Shown here: in pieces, positions 1 to 8,724 of the stretch
How the letters are laid out: every line of letters starts with the position of its first letter
How positions within the stretch are numbered: position 1 is the first letter of the stretch
Source of the DNA: an uncultured Pelagibacteraceae bacterium
GTDB taxonomy: Bacteria > Pseudomonadota > Alphaproteobacteria > Pelagibacterales > Pelagibacteraceae
Length of the DNA: 34,452 nucleotides
Reading direction: 5' to 3'
Assembly: GCA_902591845.1 (NCBI GenBank)
Contig: CACJCG010000006.1
Coordinates: 1 to 34,452, forward strand
Program-made: the position numbers and the translations under genes
The notes under the pieces: generated by a model
The model's database searches: none
What the model saw: only the letters and a program-made list of their open reading frames with translations
What the model was told of the DNA's origin: nothing

Positions 1-4
1 ATTT

Positions 5-718
5 ATGAAATTTTTAATTGTTATACCTACTTTGAATGAAAATAAAAATATTACAATAATTTATAAAAAAATAATCAATATTTATCCTAAAGCTAAAATA
101 TTATTTATAGATGATAATTCTACTGACGGTTCTAAAGATGAAATTTTAAATATAACTAAAAAAAATAAAAATATAAATTTTATATTTAGAAGTTGTAAAT
201 TAGGAATTGGTTCAGCACATAAACTTGGAATAAGTTATGCAAAAAAAAAGGGTTATGATTTTATTTGCACAATGGACTGTGATGGAACTCACAATCCAAG
301 AACCATTAAAAAAATGTTTAAATATGTTAAGAAACATGACTTGGTTATAACTACTAGATTTAAAAAAAAAGAAGCATTAAAAGATTGGCCGTTAAAAAGG
401 ATAATAATTACAAAATTAAGATACAATATGGTTTATTTTTTATTAGGGACTAAATTAGATGGCTCAGGTGGTTTTAGGCTTTATGATCTTAAAAATATAA
501 AGATTAAAGATATTTTTAGGGCAAAAGATAACAATTATAATTTTTTTTGGGAAAGTACTTTCATCTTGGAAAAAAAATATAAAATTTTTGAAGTGCCAAT
601 TACTCTACCCAATAGAACTTTAGGTTTATCTAAAATGAGGTTTAAAGATATAATTTTTGGAGCTATTTATTTATTCAAAATTTTCGTAAAATATAGGGTA
701 TTTAATTTTTCTAAATAA
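5..718 (+). CDS. Family 2 glycosyltransferase, dolichol-phosphate mannosyltransferase (DPM1)-like
   Basis: ORF MKFLIVIPTLNENKNI...; GT-A motifs FIDDNSTDGS and CTMDCDGTHNP; C-terminal RTLGLSKM resembles the GxSKM motif of DPM1-like enzymes. Confidence 0.85.
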   Translation: MKFLIVIPTLNENKNITIIYKKIINIYPKAKILFIDDNSTDGSKDEILNITKKNKNINFIFRSCKLGIGSAHKLGISYAKKKGYDFICTMDCDGTHNPRTIKKMFKYVKKHDLVITTRFKKKEALKDWPLKRIIITKLRYNMVYFLLGTKLDGSGGFRLYDLKNIKIKDIFRAKDNNYNFFWESTFILEKKYKIFEVPITLPNRTLGLSKMRFKDIIFGAIYLFKIFVKYRVFNFSK

Positions 719-803
719 AATAAGTTAATAAAAAACAAATTAGAAAGTTGTATCTAAAATTAATTGATTGTAATTTAAAAACAAAGTACAAGATCATTTA
801 TTT

Positions 804-880
804 GGGCCTGTAGCTCAGTTGGTTAGAGCAGTACACTCATAATGTATTGGTCCCAGGTTCGAGTCCTGGCGGGCCCACCA
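804..880 (+). tRNA. tRNA with CAT anticodon; elongator Met or, more likely, Ile2 (lysidine substrate)
   Basis: GGGCCTG...CGGGCCC acceptor stem with encoded CCA; D arm GCTCAGTTGGTTAGAGC; anticodon stem GTACA/TGTAT with loop CTCATAA; T arm CCAGGTTCGAGTCCTGG. Confidence 0.95.
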
Positions 881-903
881 AATTAAGAATAATTAACATC
901 TAC

Positions 904-933
904 ATAAAAATTTATTTTTTATAAAATTTTTAT
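904..933. terminator. Candidate bidirectional terminator between the tRNA and convergent mlaC
   Basis: Perfect inverted repeat ATAAAAATTT-(10 nt)-AAATTTTTAT directly between the tRNA 3' end and the mlaC stop. All A/T, so support is weak. Confidence 0.35.
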
Positions 934-935
934 AA

Positions 936-1520
936 TTAATTATTTGAGAAATTTTCTAGTGTTTTGAATAAAGCATTTATATCTCCATCATTAGAGTTTA
1001 GTATGGATGAAAACTCCTCTTTCTGAGTTCTTGCTAAACTAAGCCCTTCAATGATTAGATCTCTAATCAAAGGATCATCTGGATTTTTTGTGTAAATTCT
1101 CCAATCAATTTTTACTTCTGGTCTTTCTGATGTAGCTACCAAAATGCTTCTTACAATCGTGTAATTTTTATTTATTATTTCTTTTCCATTTACATTAATC
1201 TCTGGATTTGTGTATTCTGATAATCTACTTGAGAAACTTTTTAAAAAATAATTTTCAAATAAACCAAGATATATTTTCTTTTGACTGCTATCTAAATTTT
1301 TTCTAGCTGAACCTAATGAGTAAAATCCTACTCCATTAATATCCACTGTTTCTTTAGCAATAGATTTTAATTTTTCAATTTTTTCTTCTTTTGATATATT
1401 TTGTGATAAAATTTCTGAGGCTCTATTTACTGTTGATTGAACAAATACATCTGGTTCAATAGAGTTAGCATAATTATTATTTAGATAAAAAAGCAGAAAA
1501 ATGATAATTATTTTCCTCAT
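936..1520 (-). CDS. mlaC: MlaC/Ttg2D-family phospholipid transport periplasmic protein
   Basis: Signal peptide-like N terminus; MlaC-like pattern (LSSQKKIYLGLFENYFLKSFSSRLSEY...VRSILV...VDWRIY); next to mlaA. Confidence 0.8.
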   Translation of the reverse strand: MRKIIIIFLLFYLNNNYANSIEPDVFVQSTVNRASEILSQNISKEEKIEKLKSIAKETVDINGVGFYSLGSARKNLDSSQKKIYLGLFENYFLKSFSSRLSEYTNPEINVNGKEIINKNYTIVRSILVATSERPEVKIDWRIYTKNPDDPLIRDLIIEGLSLARTQKEEFSSILNSNDGDINALFKTLENFSNN

Positions 1521-1541
1521 ATTTACAAAAATTTCTTAATT

Positions 1542-2336
1542 TTATTGATTATCAATTTCTTCCCAATCTTCCTCTTTGTAGATTACTTGAATACTTCCTC
1601 TTTGATTATTTTTAATTTTATTTTCTCTGTCTTGTGAATACAAACTTTTGACCGAAGCATAAAAATCTATGGAGTTTTTTTCAAGATTTTCAAATGATTC
1701 TATATTTTTTGACCTAAAATCAATTCCACCTAATGCTTTAGATGTTAAATAAATGTTTTCATTTAAAAATTCATTATTGCCATGTACTGACGCATTATAC
1801 CAAGGATCTCCACCCAAAACATTTACAAATGATCCACCAAGATCTCTCAAATTTGATGGACCCAAAACTGGGAGAACTAAATAACAACCTGGGCCAACAC
1901 CCCAAGCACCTAACGTTTGACCATAATCTTCTTTCTCATATTTAGGAAAACCCATATTATTTGCAACATCAACTATACCTAAAATACCAATTGTTGAATT
2001 TATAATTAATCTACCTGTATTTATAAAAGCTAATTTCATGTCTCCTTGCAAAACATTATTAGGTATGGTTATTAAAGTGGATAAGTTGTTAACAGCATTG
2101 CTTGTACCTTTTTGAATTGGGTCTGGTAATTTTCTATAACCTTTGGCAACTGGTTTAATGATTGCTTTATCAATACTTTGGTTAAATGTGAAAGTTGCTC
2201 TGTTTAATTTTTCAAAACAATCTTTTATTTTTTTTGGTTCATTTTCCTTCATTGACAAATCACCATCAGAACCAGCGATTGCATTAGAAGCAATTAGAAA
2301 AATAGAGATTATTGTTATTAATAGTTTTCTCAACAT
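1542..2336 (-). CDS. mlaA: MlaA/VacJ family lipoprotein
   Basis: FEKLNRATFTFNQSIDKAIIKPVAKGYRKLPDPIQKG...NNVLQGD...GRLIINSTIGILGIVDVA...EDYGQTLGAWGVGPGCYLVLPVLGPSNLRD is a strong MlaA match. Confidence 0.93.
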   Translation of the reverse strand: MLRKLLITIISIFLIASNAIAGSDGDLSMKENEPKKIKDCFEKLNRATFTFNQSIDKAIIKPVAKGYRKLPDPIQKGTSNAVNNLSTLITIPNNVLQGDMKLAFINTGRLIINSTIGILGIVDVANNMGFPKYEKEDYGQTLGAWGVGPGCYLVLPVLGPSNLRDLGGSFVNVLGGDPWYNASVHGNNEFLNENIYLTSKALGGIDFRSKNIESFENLEKNSIDFYASVKSLYSQDRENKIKNNQRGSIQVIYKEEDWEEIDNQ

Positions 2337-2440
2337 ATCAAAATATATATAATATTATTTTGTATTATAAAATATTATTTAACTTTAAAAAATGTCTATA
2401 AAGTGTTTATAAAAAGCCAAAATTTAAGCTTATTATAAGT

Positions 2441-3169
2441 ATGTATCCAGAATTTAATTATTCACCTAATTTTTATTCAAAAAAAAGAAGTCCAAAAAAA
2501 ATAAAATTTATAATTTTTCATTATACGGGCATGAAAAAAGAAAAAGATGCAATTAATCGATTAATTAGCTTTGAGTCAAAAGTAAGTAGCCATTATTTAA
2601 TTAAAAAAAATGGGAAAATAATATCTTTAGTTCCAGATTTATATATCGCTTGGCATGCAGGAGTTTCATCATGGAAAAATTATAAATCATTAAACAATCA
2701 TTCTATTGGAATTGAAATTAGCAACTCTGGACATGATAACAAGTATGAAAATTTTAATAAAAAACAAATTAATTCAATTTTGCAATTAAGTAAATTTTTA
2801 ATAAAAAAATATAAAATTAAATCTAAATTTATTTTAGGTCATTCAGATATTTCTCCAGACAGAAAAGAAGATCCAGGAGAAAAGTTTCCATGGGAATATT
2901 TATCAAAAAAAAAAATTGGTTATTGGCATAACATAGCTAAAGAAAAACTTTTAAAAGTTAGAAACCAAAAAATATCTAAAAACGATGAAAATATTTTTAA
3001 AAAAAATTTATTTAAAATTGGTTATGCAAAAAATTTAAATAAAAAAAATAACAATCATTTAAAAATTATTAATGCATTTCAAAGAAGATTTAGACAAGTA
3101 TTAATTAATGGTAAAATTGATAAGGAATGTTTAATAATAAGCAAAAAACTTGTTAAAAAATTTAAATAA
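2441..3169 (+). CDS. N-acetylmuramoyl-L-alanine amidase (Amidase_2, AmiD/AmpD-like)
   Basis: IIFHYTG, SSHYLIKKNGKI, AWHAG, IGIEISNSGH, GHSDISPDRKEDPGEKFPW motifs. Confidence 0.9.
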   Translation: MYPEFNYSPNFYSKKRSPKKIKFIIFHYTGMKKEKDAINRLISFESKVSSHYLIKKNGKIISLVPDLYIAWHAGVSSWKNYKSLNNHSIGIEISNSGHDNKYENFNKKQINSILQLSKFLIKKYKIKSKFILGHSDISPDRKEDPGEKFPWEYLSKKKIGYWHNIAKEKLLKVRNQKISKNDENIFKKNLFKIGYAKNLNKKNNNHLKIINAFQRRFRQVLINGKIDKECLIISKKLVKKFK

Positions 3170-3208
3170 TTTTGCTTGAAAATTAAAACTTTAGTAATAG
3201 ATTGTAAT

Positions 3209-3566
3209 TGCCAGATAAATGACTTATCGCTTTAAAATATTTTAAAGAGGAAAGTCCGGGCTCTACAAGGACACAGTGCCAGGTAATACCTGGCGGGGGA
3301 AACCCTAGGGACAGTGCCACAGAAAATAAACCGCCATAACATGGCAAGGGTGAAAAGGTGTGGTAAGAGCACACCGGTTCTATTGGTAACAATGAACGCT
3401 GGAAAACCCCACTGGGAGCAAGACTAAGTAGAGATGACATTGTTTAAAAAACTAAAAGCCGTCCTTGGCTAGTCATCAGGGTTAGTTGCTTGAGCTTAAG
3501 AGTGATCTTAAGCCTAGACAAATGATAAGTTTAAATGACAGAACCCGGCTTATAGTTTATCTGGCA
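3209..3566 (+). ncRNA. rnpB: RNase P RNA, bacterial type A
   Basis: P1 GCCAGATAAA (3210-3219) pairs with TTTATCTGGC (3556-3565); P2 ACTTATC pairs with GATAAGT (3524-3530); P3 palindrome CTTTAAAATATTTTAAAG; conserved GAGGAAAGTCCGGGCTC, AGGGTGAAAAGGTG, GGTAAGAGCACACCGG and ACAGAACCCGGCTTATAG; GCTTAAGA-GTGA-TCTTAAGC stem-loop. Confidence 0.97.
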
Positions 3567-3676
3567 GCTTCAAATTAAAATTTCAAAAAAGTTTCCTAGT
3601 TTGTTCTCATTTTCTATACTGTAGAAACTAAGTTCTTTGATCAATTAATCTATAAAAGATCAAAAAATATTAGGTA

Positions 3677-3705
3677 TTGACGTCTAGTTGTAAAACCCAT
3701 ATTAT
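3677..3705 (+). promoter_or_regulatory. Sigma70-type promoter for mraZ-ftsZ
   Basis: TTGACG (3677-3682) - 17 nt - TATTAT (3700-3705), about 45 nt upstream of the mraZ ATG. Confidence 0.65.
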
Positions 3706-3730
3706 CCCATGAATTCCCATTTTTATGGGA
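3696..3730. promoter_or_regulatory. Probable MraZ operator: three CCCAT boxes at 10-bp spacing plus one inverted TGGGA
   Basis: CCCAT at 3696-3700, 3706-3710 and 3716-3720 (TGGGN repeats with 5-nt spacers on the minus strand), then TGGGA at 3726-3730. Overlaps the -10 and expected start site. Confidence 0.65.
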
Positions 3731-3749
3731 ATAATAGAATTTATGCTTT

Positions 3750-4208
3750 ATGTTTTTATCAACTTACGAAAACAAATTAGACAAAAAAGGGAGAGTTTCG
3801 GTGCCTGCTAGTTTCAGGTCACATTTATCAAATCTAGGTTACAATGGTGTAATCTGTTATCCATCTTTTAATAATTCTGCAATAGAAGCTTGTTCTCAAG
3901 ATAGAATTGAAAAAATTTCTTCAGCAATTGACTCTTTAAATCCTTTTGAGGAAAAAAGAGATTATTTTGCTACGTCTATTTTAGCTGAGAGTATTAATTT
4001 ACAATTTGATAGTGAAGGAAGAATATCCCCTCCTAATAAATTATTAAAACATGCCAAAATTAAAAATAGCATGTTGTTTGTTGGGCAAGGTCAAACATTT
4101 CAAATATGGGAACCAACAGCATTTGAAAAATTTAAGGTAATAGCAAGAAAAAAAGCAAATATTAATAGAGCTAATCTTAAATGGGAGCTTCAACAAAACA
4201 AACAATAG
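3750..4208 (+). CDS. mraZ: Transcriptional regulator MraZ
   Basis: Starts MFLSTYENKLDKKGRVSVPASFR; second repeat SINLQFDSEGRISPPNKLLKHAKI; VGQGQTFQIWEP. Confidence 0.97.
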   Translation: MFLSTYENKLDKKGRVSVPASFRSHLSNLGYNGVICYPSFNNSAIEACSQDRIEKISSAIDSLNPFEEKRDYFATSILAESINLQFDSEGRISPPNKLLKHAKIKNSMLFVGQGQTFQIWEPTAFEKFKVIARKKANINRANLKWELQQNKQ

Positions 4209-4218
4209 GGGATAAAAG

Positions 4219-5700
4219 ATGACAATTAACTTTAAAGCACCAGAGATAAAAGAACTGCAGCCACGATTACTAGTTTTAGGAGTTGGTGGTGCTGGCGGAA
4301 ATGCAATTAATGAAATGATTGAAAATAATATGCAAGGAGTAGAATTTATTGCAGTTAATACTGATGCTCAAGATTTGAAGCTTAGTAAAGCGAAAACGAG
4401 AATTCAAATTGGTTTAAATTTAACAAAAGGTTTAGGAGCTGGTGCAAAACTTGATATAGGACAAGCAGCGGCTGATGAATCTTTAAATGAAATTGTAAAT
4501 ACACTTCAAGGTGCAAATATGGTTTTTATTGCAGCTGGTATGGGCGGTGGAACAGGTACTGGTGCTGCTCACGTAATTGCAAGAGCTGCTAAAGAATTAA
4601 ATATCTTGACTGTAGGTGTCGTGACTCTTCCATTTTTATATGAAGGCCCCTCTAGAATGAGAAGAGCACAACAAGGCTTGGAAGAGTTGAGAAAACATGT
4701 TGATACAATAATTGTTATTCCAAATCAAAACTTGTTTAAAATAGCTAATGAACAAACAACATTTGAAGAGTCTTTTAATCTTTCTAACAATGTTTTGAGA
4801 CATGGTGTTCAAAGTGTTACAGATTTAATGGTAAGACCTGGAATAATCAATTTAGATTTTGCTGATGTTGAAACAGTAATGGCATCAATGGGTAAAGCCA
4901 TGATGGGTACTGGAGAAGCCGAAGGTGAAGGTCGTGCAATGCAAGCTGCAGAGACGGCAATCAGTAACCCTTTAATTGATGATTACACTTTAAAAGGTGC
5001 TAAAGGATTATTGGTAAATATTACCGGTGGTAAAGATCTTAAACTTTTTGAAGTAGATGAAGTGGTAAATAAAATAAGATCTGAAGTAGATGCAGAAGCA
5101 GAGGTGATAATTGGAGCTATTACTGATACCGAGCTTGACGGTAAAATTAGAGTTTCAATTGTTGCAACTTCTCTTGATGGTCAACAACCTGAGTCAAAAT
5201 CAGTAGTAAATATGGTTCATAGAATTCATAATCGTAACCCTGGTTATTCTGATTTTTCAAATATTGGGTCTTCTCAATCTTTTAATTTTTCAAATACTAC
5301 AACACCAAACACAATCACGCATGGTGCTAATGCTTTAAAACTTGAAAATGAGATTATCCAAGAACAACAAAGTGAGAATTCTCATAATCAAATGATGAAT
5401 GAAGAAGCTGTACAAAACACTAGCTCAGAAAGTGAAAGTATAGTTGAGGATAACTCAGTTAATGAAATGGAAAAATCTTTTACCAAAGAGGCTGTGGAAA
5501 CTGCTCATGAGGAAATTCAAGAGATTAGTACCGAGGAAGAAACTTCTAATGACTTAAAAGAATTTGGAGTTGACTCAGATTCTCCAGATTTATTTAGTTC
5601 AGAGTCTGAGAATTCAAGCCCTGAAGATTTACTTTCCTCAGAAGAAGAGAATGAGGATGATCTTGAGATACCAGCATTCTTAAGAAGACAAAAAAATTAA
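4219..5700 (+). CDS. ftsZ: Cell division protein FtsZ
   Basis: Tubulin signature [12 protein letters not shown]-terminal [21 protein letters not shown]; acidic linker; C-terminal peptide [10 protein letters not shown]. Confidence 0.99.
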   Translation: MTINFKAPEIKELQPRLLVLGVGGAGGNAINEMIENNMQGVEFIAVNTDAQDLKLSKAKTRIQIGLNLTKGLGAGAKLDIGQAAADESLNEIVNTLQGANMVFIAAGMGGGTGTGAAHVIARAAKELNILTVGVVTLPFLYEGPSRMRRAQQGLEELRKHVDTIIVIPNQNLFKIANEQTTFEESFNLSNNVLRHGVQSVTDLMVRPGIINLDFADVETVMASMGKAMMGTGEAEGEGRAMQAAETAISNPLIDDYTLKGAKGLLVNITGGKDLKLFEVDEVVNKIRSEVDAEAEVIIGAITDTELDGKIRVSIVATSLDGQQPESKSVVNMVHRIHNRNPGYSDFSNIGSSQSFNFSNTTTPNTITHGANALKLENEIIQEQQSENSHNQMMNEEAVQNTSSESESIVEDNSVNEMEKSFTKEAVETAHEEIQEISTEEETSNDLKEFGVDSDSPDLFSSESENSSPEDLLSSEEENEDDLEIPAFLRRQKN

Positions 5701-5718
5701 TGGTCTTCCAAGAGATAA

Positions 5719-6729
5719 ATGGACGCCACCATAGTACCGAAAATGCAAAAGCATTATCCGGTACTGCTAAAAGAAATTATTAGCGTTATTTCCCCTCAAC
5801 ATGGTGGCACATTTATCGATTGTACTTTCGGTCAAGGCGGTTATTCCAAAAAAATTTTAGATTTTAAAAATACAAAAGTAATAGCTATTGATAGAGACAT
5901 AGAGAGTGAAAAAATTGCCAATCAATTAAAAGAAAACTTTGAAGATAGATTTATTTTTAAAAATATAAAGTTTAGTCAATTAAGTAATTTAAAGCTCAAA
6001 AATGAAAATATAAGAGGTGTAATTTTTGATCTTGGTTACTCTTATACTCAAATAAAAGATCCAAAAAAAGGATTATCATTCGATGCTAGCGGTAAATTAA
6101 ATATGCAGTTAGGATTAAATAGTTGTTCAGCAGAAGATGTAATCAACAAACTTGATGAAAAAGAATTAGAAAAAATTTTTAAATTTTTTGGAGATGAAAA
6201 AGAGGCAAAATTTATTGCAAGAAATATCATAAAAGAAAGATCTGAAAATCAAATTGATACTAAGTCTTTAGTTGAAATTATTGATAAATCAAAAAAAAGA
6301 AAAAATTTTAAAGTTCATAATGCGACCAAGATTTTTCAGGCCCTTAGAATATTTGTAAATAAAGAGATAAGTGAGCTAATTTTTGGACTTATTAATGCCA
6401 CTAAAGTTTTAAAAAAAGGTGGTGTTTTGGGGGTAGTTACATTTCATTCTTTAGAGGATAAAATAGTAAAATATTTTTTTAAAAGTCTATCTGAAAATAA
6501 AAGTATTTCACGATATAGCCCAGTTATTGAACAAGTAGATACACTGTTTAATTTAATTCAAAAAAAACCAATAACACCCTCAGATGAGGAGGTGAATGAA
6601 AATCCACCGTCTAGATCTGCTAAATTTAGATATGCGATTAAAAAAACAGATTTTTATAATTTTGATACCGATATAGAGGAGCAATTCAGAAATTACATTG
6701 AAATTGAAAATTATGGAGACAAACTGTGA
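5719..6729 (+). CDS. rsmH: 16S rRNA (cytosine1402-N4)-methyltransferase RsmH (MraW)
   Basis: [10 protein letters not shown]...[66 protein letters not shown]. The true start may be the ATG at 5743 ([11 protein letters not shown]). Confidence 0.96.
   Translation: MDATIVPKMQKHYPVLLKEIISVISPQHGGTFIDCTFGQGGYSKKILDFKNTKVIAIDRDIESEKIANQLKENFEDRFIFKNIKFSQLSNLKLKNENIRGVIFDLGYSYTQIKDPKKGLSFDASGKLNMQLGLNSCSAEDVINKLDEKELEKIFKFFGDEKEAKFIARNIIKERSENQIDTKSLVEIIDKSKKRKNFKVHNATKIFQALRIFVNKEISELIFGLINATKVLKKGGVLGVVTFHSLEDKIVKYFFKSLSENKSISRYSPVIEQVDTLFNLIQKKPITPSDEEVNENPPSRSAKFRYAIKKTDFYNFDTDIEEQFRNYIEIENYGDKL
5725..5808 (+). promoter_or_regulatory. Candidate structured RNA element at the ftsZ-rsmH junction, over the rsmH start
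   Basis: GCCACCAT (5725-5732)/ATGGTGGC (5801-5808); AGTACCG (5733-5739)/CGGTACT (5759-5765); AATGC (5742-5746)/GCATT (5751-5755); GCTAA (5766-5770)/TTAGC (5780-5784); weak GTT (5785-5787)/AAC (5798-5800). Confidence 0.45.
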
Positions 6730-7031
6730 AAAAGTTTGCATTAGCAGTAGTGATTTTTTTTTTAGTCCTATCAACTGCAATAATAAAAAATACGACTAAA
6801 CAGATTGAAGATGAAATATTTACTGCAAAAGAGAATATTAGAATTTTAAAGACTGAATTTGAAAATGTATCCTTGGAGTATGATTATTTAAGTTCCTCAG
6901 AAAGGTTACTTGAATATCAGTCTGAGTATTTTGAGGATGAGTTAATTCAAAAAAATATAAATGAAATAAGAGTCTATAATATTTCAAATGATGTAAATAA
7001 AATCCAAAATTTTAAAATTATCAAAGAGTAA
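6726..7031 (+). CDS. ftsL: FtsL-like bitopic division protein
   Basis: Short protein with one N-terminal TM segment ([16 protein letters not shown]), then a coiled-coil-like region; located between rsmH and ftsI. Called mainly by synteny. Confidence 0.65.
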   Translation: MKKFALAVVIFFLVLSTAIIKNTTKQIEDEIFTAKENIRILKTEFENVSLEYDYLSSSERLLEYQSEYFEDELIQKNINEIRVYNISNDVNKIQNFKIIKE

Positions 7032-8722
7032 TGGCTGACAATAAATCGAAATTAACTATAGAGGACTATAAAAGTGATTTTACATTTAAGAAAAAAGAAA
7101 ATGGATTAAATATTCAATTTAATCGTGTAGCTTTTATTTTCTTTGTTTTTTTTATTATATATTTAATTTACACAATACACCTAGTTCACTTAGGTTCACG
7201 AAAAAATAAATTAGAAAAAATGAATAATCTTCCTACATCTAAAAATCAGCTTTATCGAGCAGACATCTTAGATATTAATGGAAATTATTTAGCCAAGACA
7301 GTTAAATCGATTGATATTGGTTTAAAAACCTCAGATATAATCAATGAAAAAAAATTACTTCTAAGTTTAAATATTATTTTTCCTGATAAAAATTTTGATG
7401 AAATTAAAAAAAAAATAAAAACTAAGAAATTTTTTTATTTAGAGAAGAAAATTTCAGAGGAAAATTATGAAAAAATAATGAAATTAGGGGACAAATCTTT
7501 AGTTCCAGAAGAAAGAGTTTTAAGAATGTATCCACAAAAAAATCTTTTTAGTCATGTTTTAGGTCAGATAGATGATGATAATAATGGTATTTCTGGATTA
7601 GAAAAATCTTTAAATGATGAACTTAGAAAATCAAAAGAGTCAATTAAACTTACCTTAGACAAAGATATTCAATTTTTAATTAGAAAAGAATTAATTAAAT
7701 ATCAGGAAATTTTTAAAAGCAAAGGTGGTGCAGCCATTTTAATGGATGTTAATAATGGTAATATTTTATCATTAGTTTCTTTGCCAGATTTTAATCCAAA
7801 TGAAAGACAAAATATTACAGATGTAAATTATATTAACAGGGTAACTAAAGGAACATATGAACTTGGGTCTGTATTTAAAGCATTTACTTTTGCTAGCGCC
7901 TTAAATGAAAAGGTAATTAAACCAGAGACTGAATTTTTAGATTTACCCAAATCAATTAAATGTGACAAATACAGAATAGGTGAGTACGACAATGAAATAC
8001 CATCAGATTTAACTGCAGAGCAAATTTTAGTTAGATCTGGAAACATAGGATCAGTAAAAATTGTCCAAAAAGTCGGCTCAGAAAAATTTAAATTATTTTT
8101 AGAAAAAGTTGGCGTGTTAAGTGATATTGATTTTGATATTGAAGAAGTTGCTCCTCAAAAAAATTATGATTTTGGAAAATGCAGATTGGCTACAGCTTCT
8201 TTTGGACACGGAATAGCAACTACAATTCTTCAATTAGCAAAAGGTTATTCTGTTTTATCAAATGGTGGGTATGAAATTAAGCCAACATTAATTTATAAAG
8301 AAAATAATTTTAATAAAAAAAATAAAAGAATATTGAACAAAGGTATTTCAGAACAAGTTGTTCGCGCTTTAAGAAAAATTGTAAATACTGAGGAAGGAAC
8401 AGCTAAATTTGCAGATGTTCAAAATTATGAAATTGGTGGAAAAACAGGAACAGCTGATCAACCTGAAGGAGGAGCATATTCTGAGGCAAAAATAAATACT
8501 TTTGCCTCCATTTTTCCCACATCAAATCCACAATTTGTTTTTGTTGTAATGCTAGATACTCCAAAAAAATCTAAAGATTATTATTATAAGTATAGACATC
8601 GAAAAGGAGGGTGGAAGGGTACACTTTATAATACTGCTGGCTGGACTTCAGTAGAGGTAGCTGGAAAAGTCATAGATAAAATAGGGCCTATTTTAGCCAC
8701 AAAATATATAGAGGTTAATTAA
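7031..8722 (+). CDS. ftsI: Peptidoglycan D,D-transpeptidase FtsI (PBP3)
   Basis: N-terminal TM; catalytic SVFK (SxxK) in YELGSVFKAFTFAS; SGN; GGKTGTADQPEGG. Confidence 0.95.
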   Translation: MADNKSKLTIEDYKSDFTFKKKENGLNIQFNRVAFIFFVFFIIYLIYTIHLVHLGSRKNKLEKMNNLPTSKNQLYRADILDINGNYLAKTVKSIDIGLKTSDIINEKKLLLSLNIIFPDKNFDEIKKKIKTKKFFYLEKKISEENYEKIMKLGDKSLVPEERVLRMYPQKNLFSHVLGQIDDDNNGISGLEKSLNDELRKSKESIKLTLDKDIQFLIRKELIKYQEIFKSKGGAAILMDVNNGNILSLVSLPDFNPNERQNITDVNYINRVTKGTYELGSVFKAFTFASALNEKVIKPETEFLDLPKSIKCDKYRIGEYDNEIPSDLTAEQILVRSGNIGSVKIVQKVGSEKFKLFLEKVGVLSDIDFDIEEVAPQKNYDFGKCRLATASFGHGIATTILQLAKGYSVLSNGGYEIKPTLIYKENNFNKKNKRILNKGISEQVVRALRKIVNTEEGTAKFADVQNYEIGGKTGTADQPEGGAYSEAKINTFASIFPTSNPQFVFVVMLDTPKKSKDYYYKYRHRKGGWKGTLYNTAGWTSVEVAGKVIDKIGPILATKYIEVN

Positions 8723-8724
8723 TT

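Noticed and set aside
1742-2352. Plus-strand ORFs 1742-1945 and 2143-2352
   Set aside because: Antisense to the well-supported mlaA gene; low-complexity translations without family signatures.
3183-3440. 85-aa minus-strand ORF
   Set aside because: Lies antisense to a convincing RNase P RNA; its relatively GC-rich composition reflects rnpB, not coding.
3597-3653. Competing hairpins (TAGTTT/AAACTA and TTTCTA/TAGAAA) and TTTGATC/GATCAAA between rnpB and mraZ
   Set aside because: Upstream of the mraZ promoter; could be an rnpB terminator or attenuator but stems are short and A/T-rich, so not asserted.
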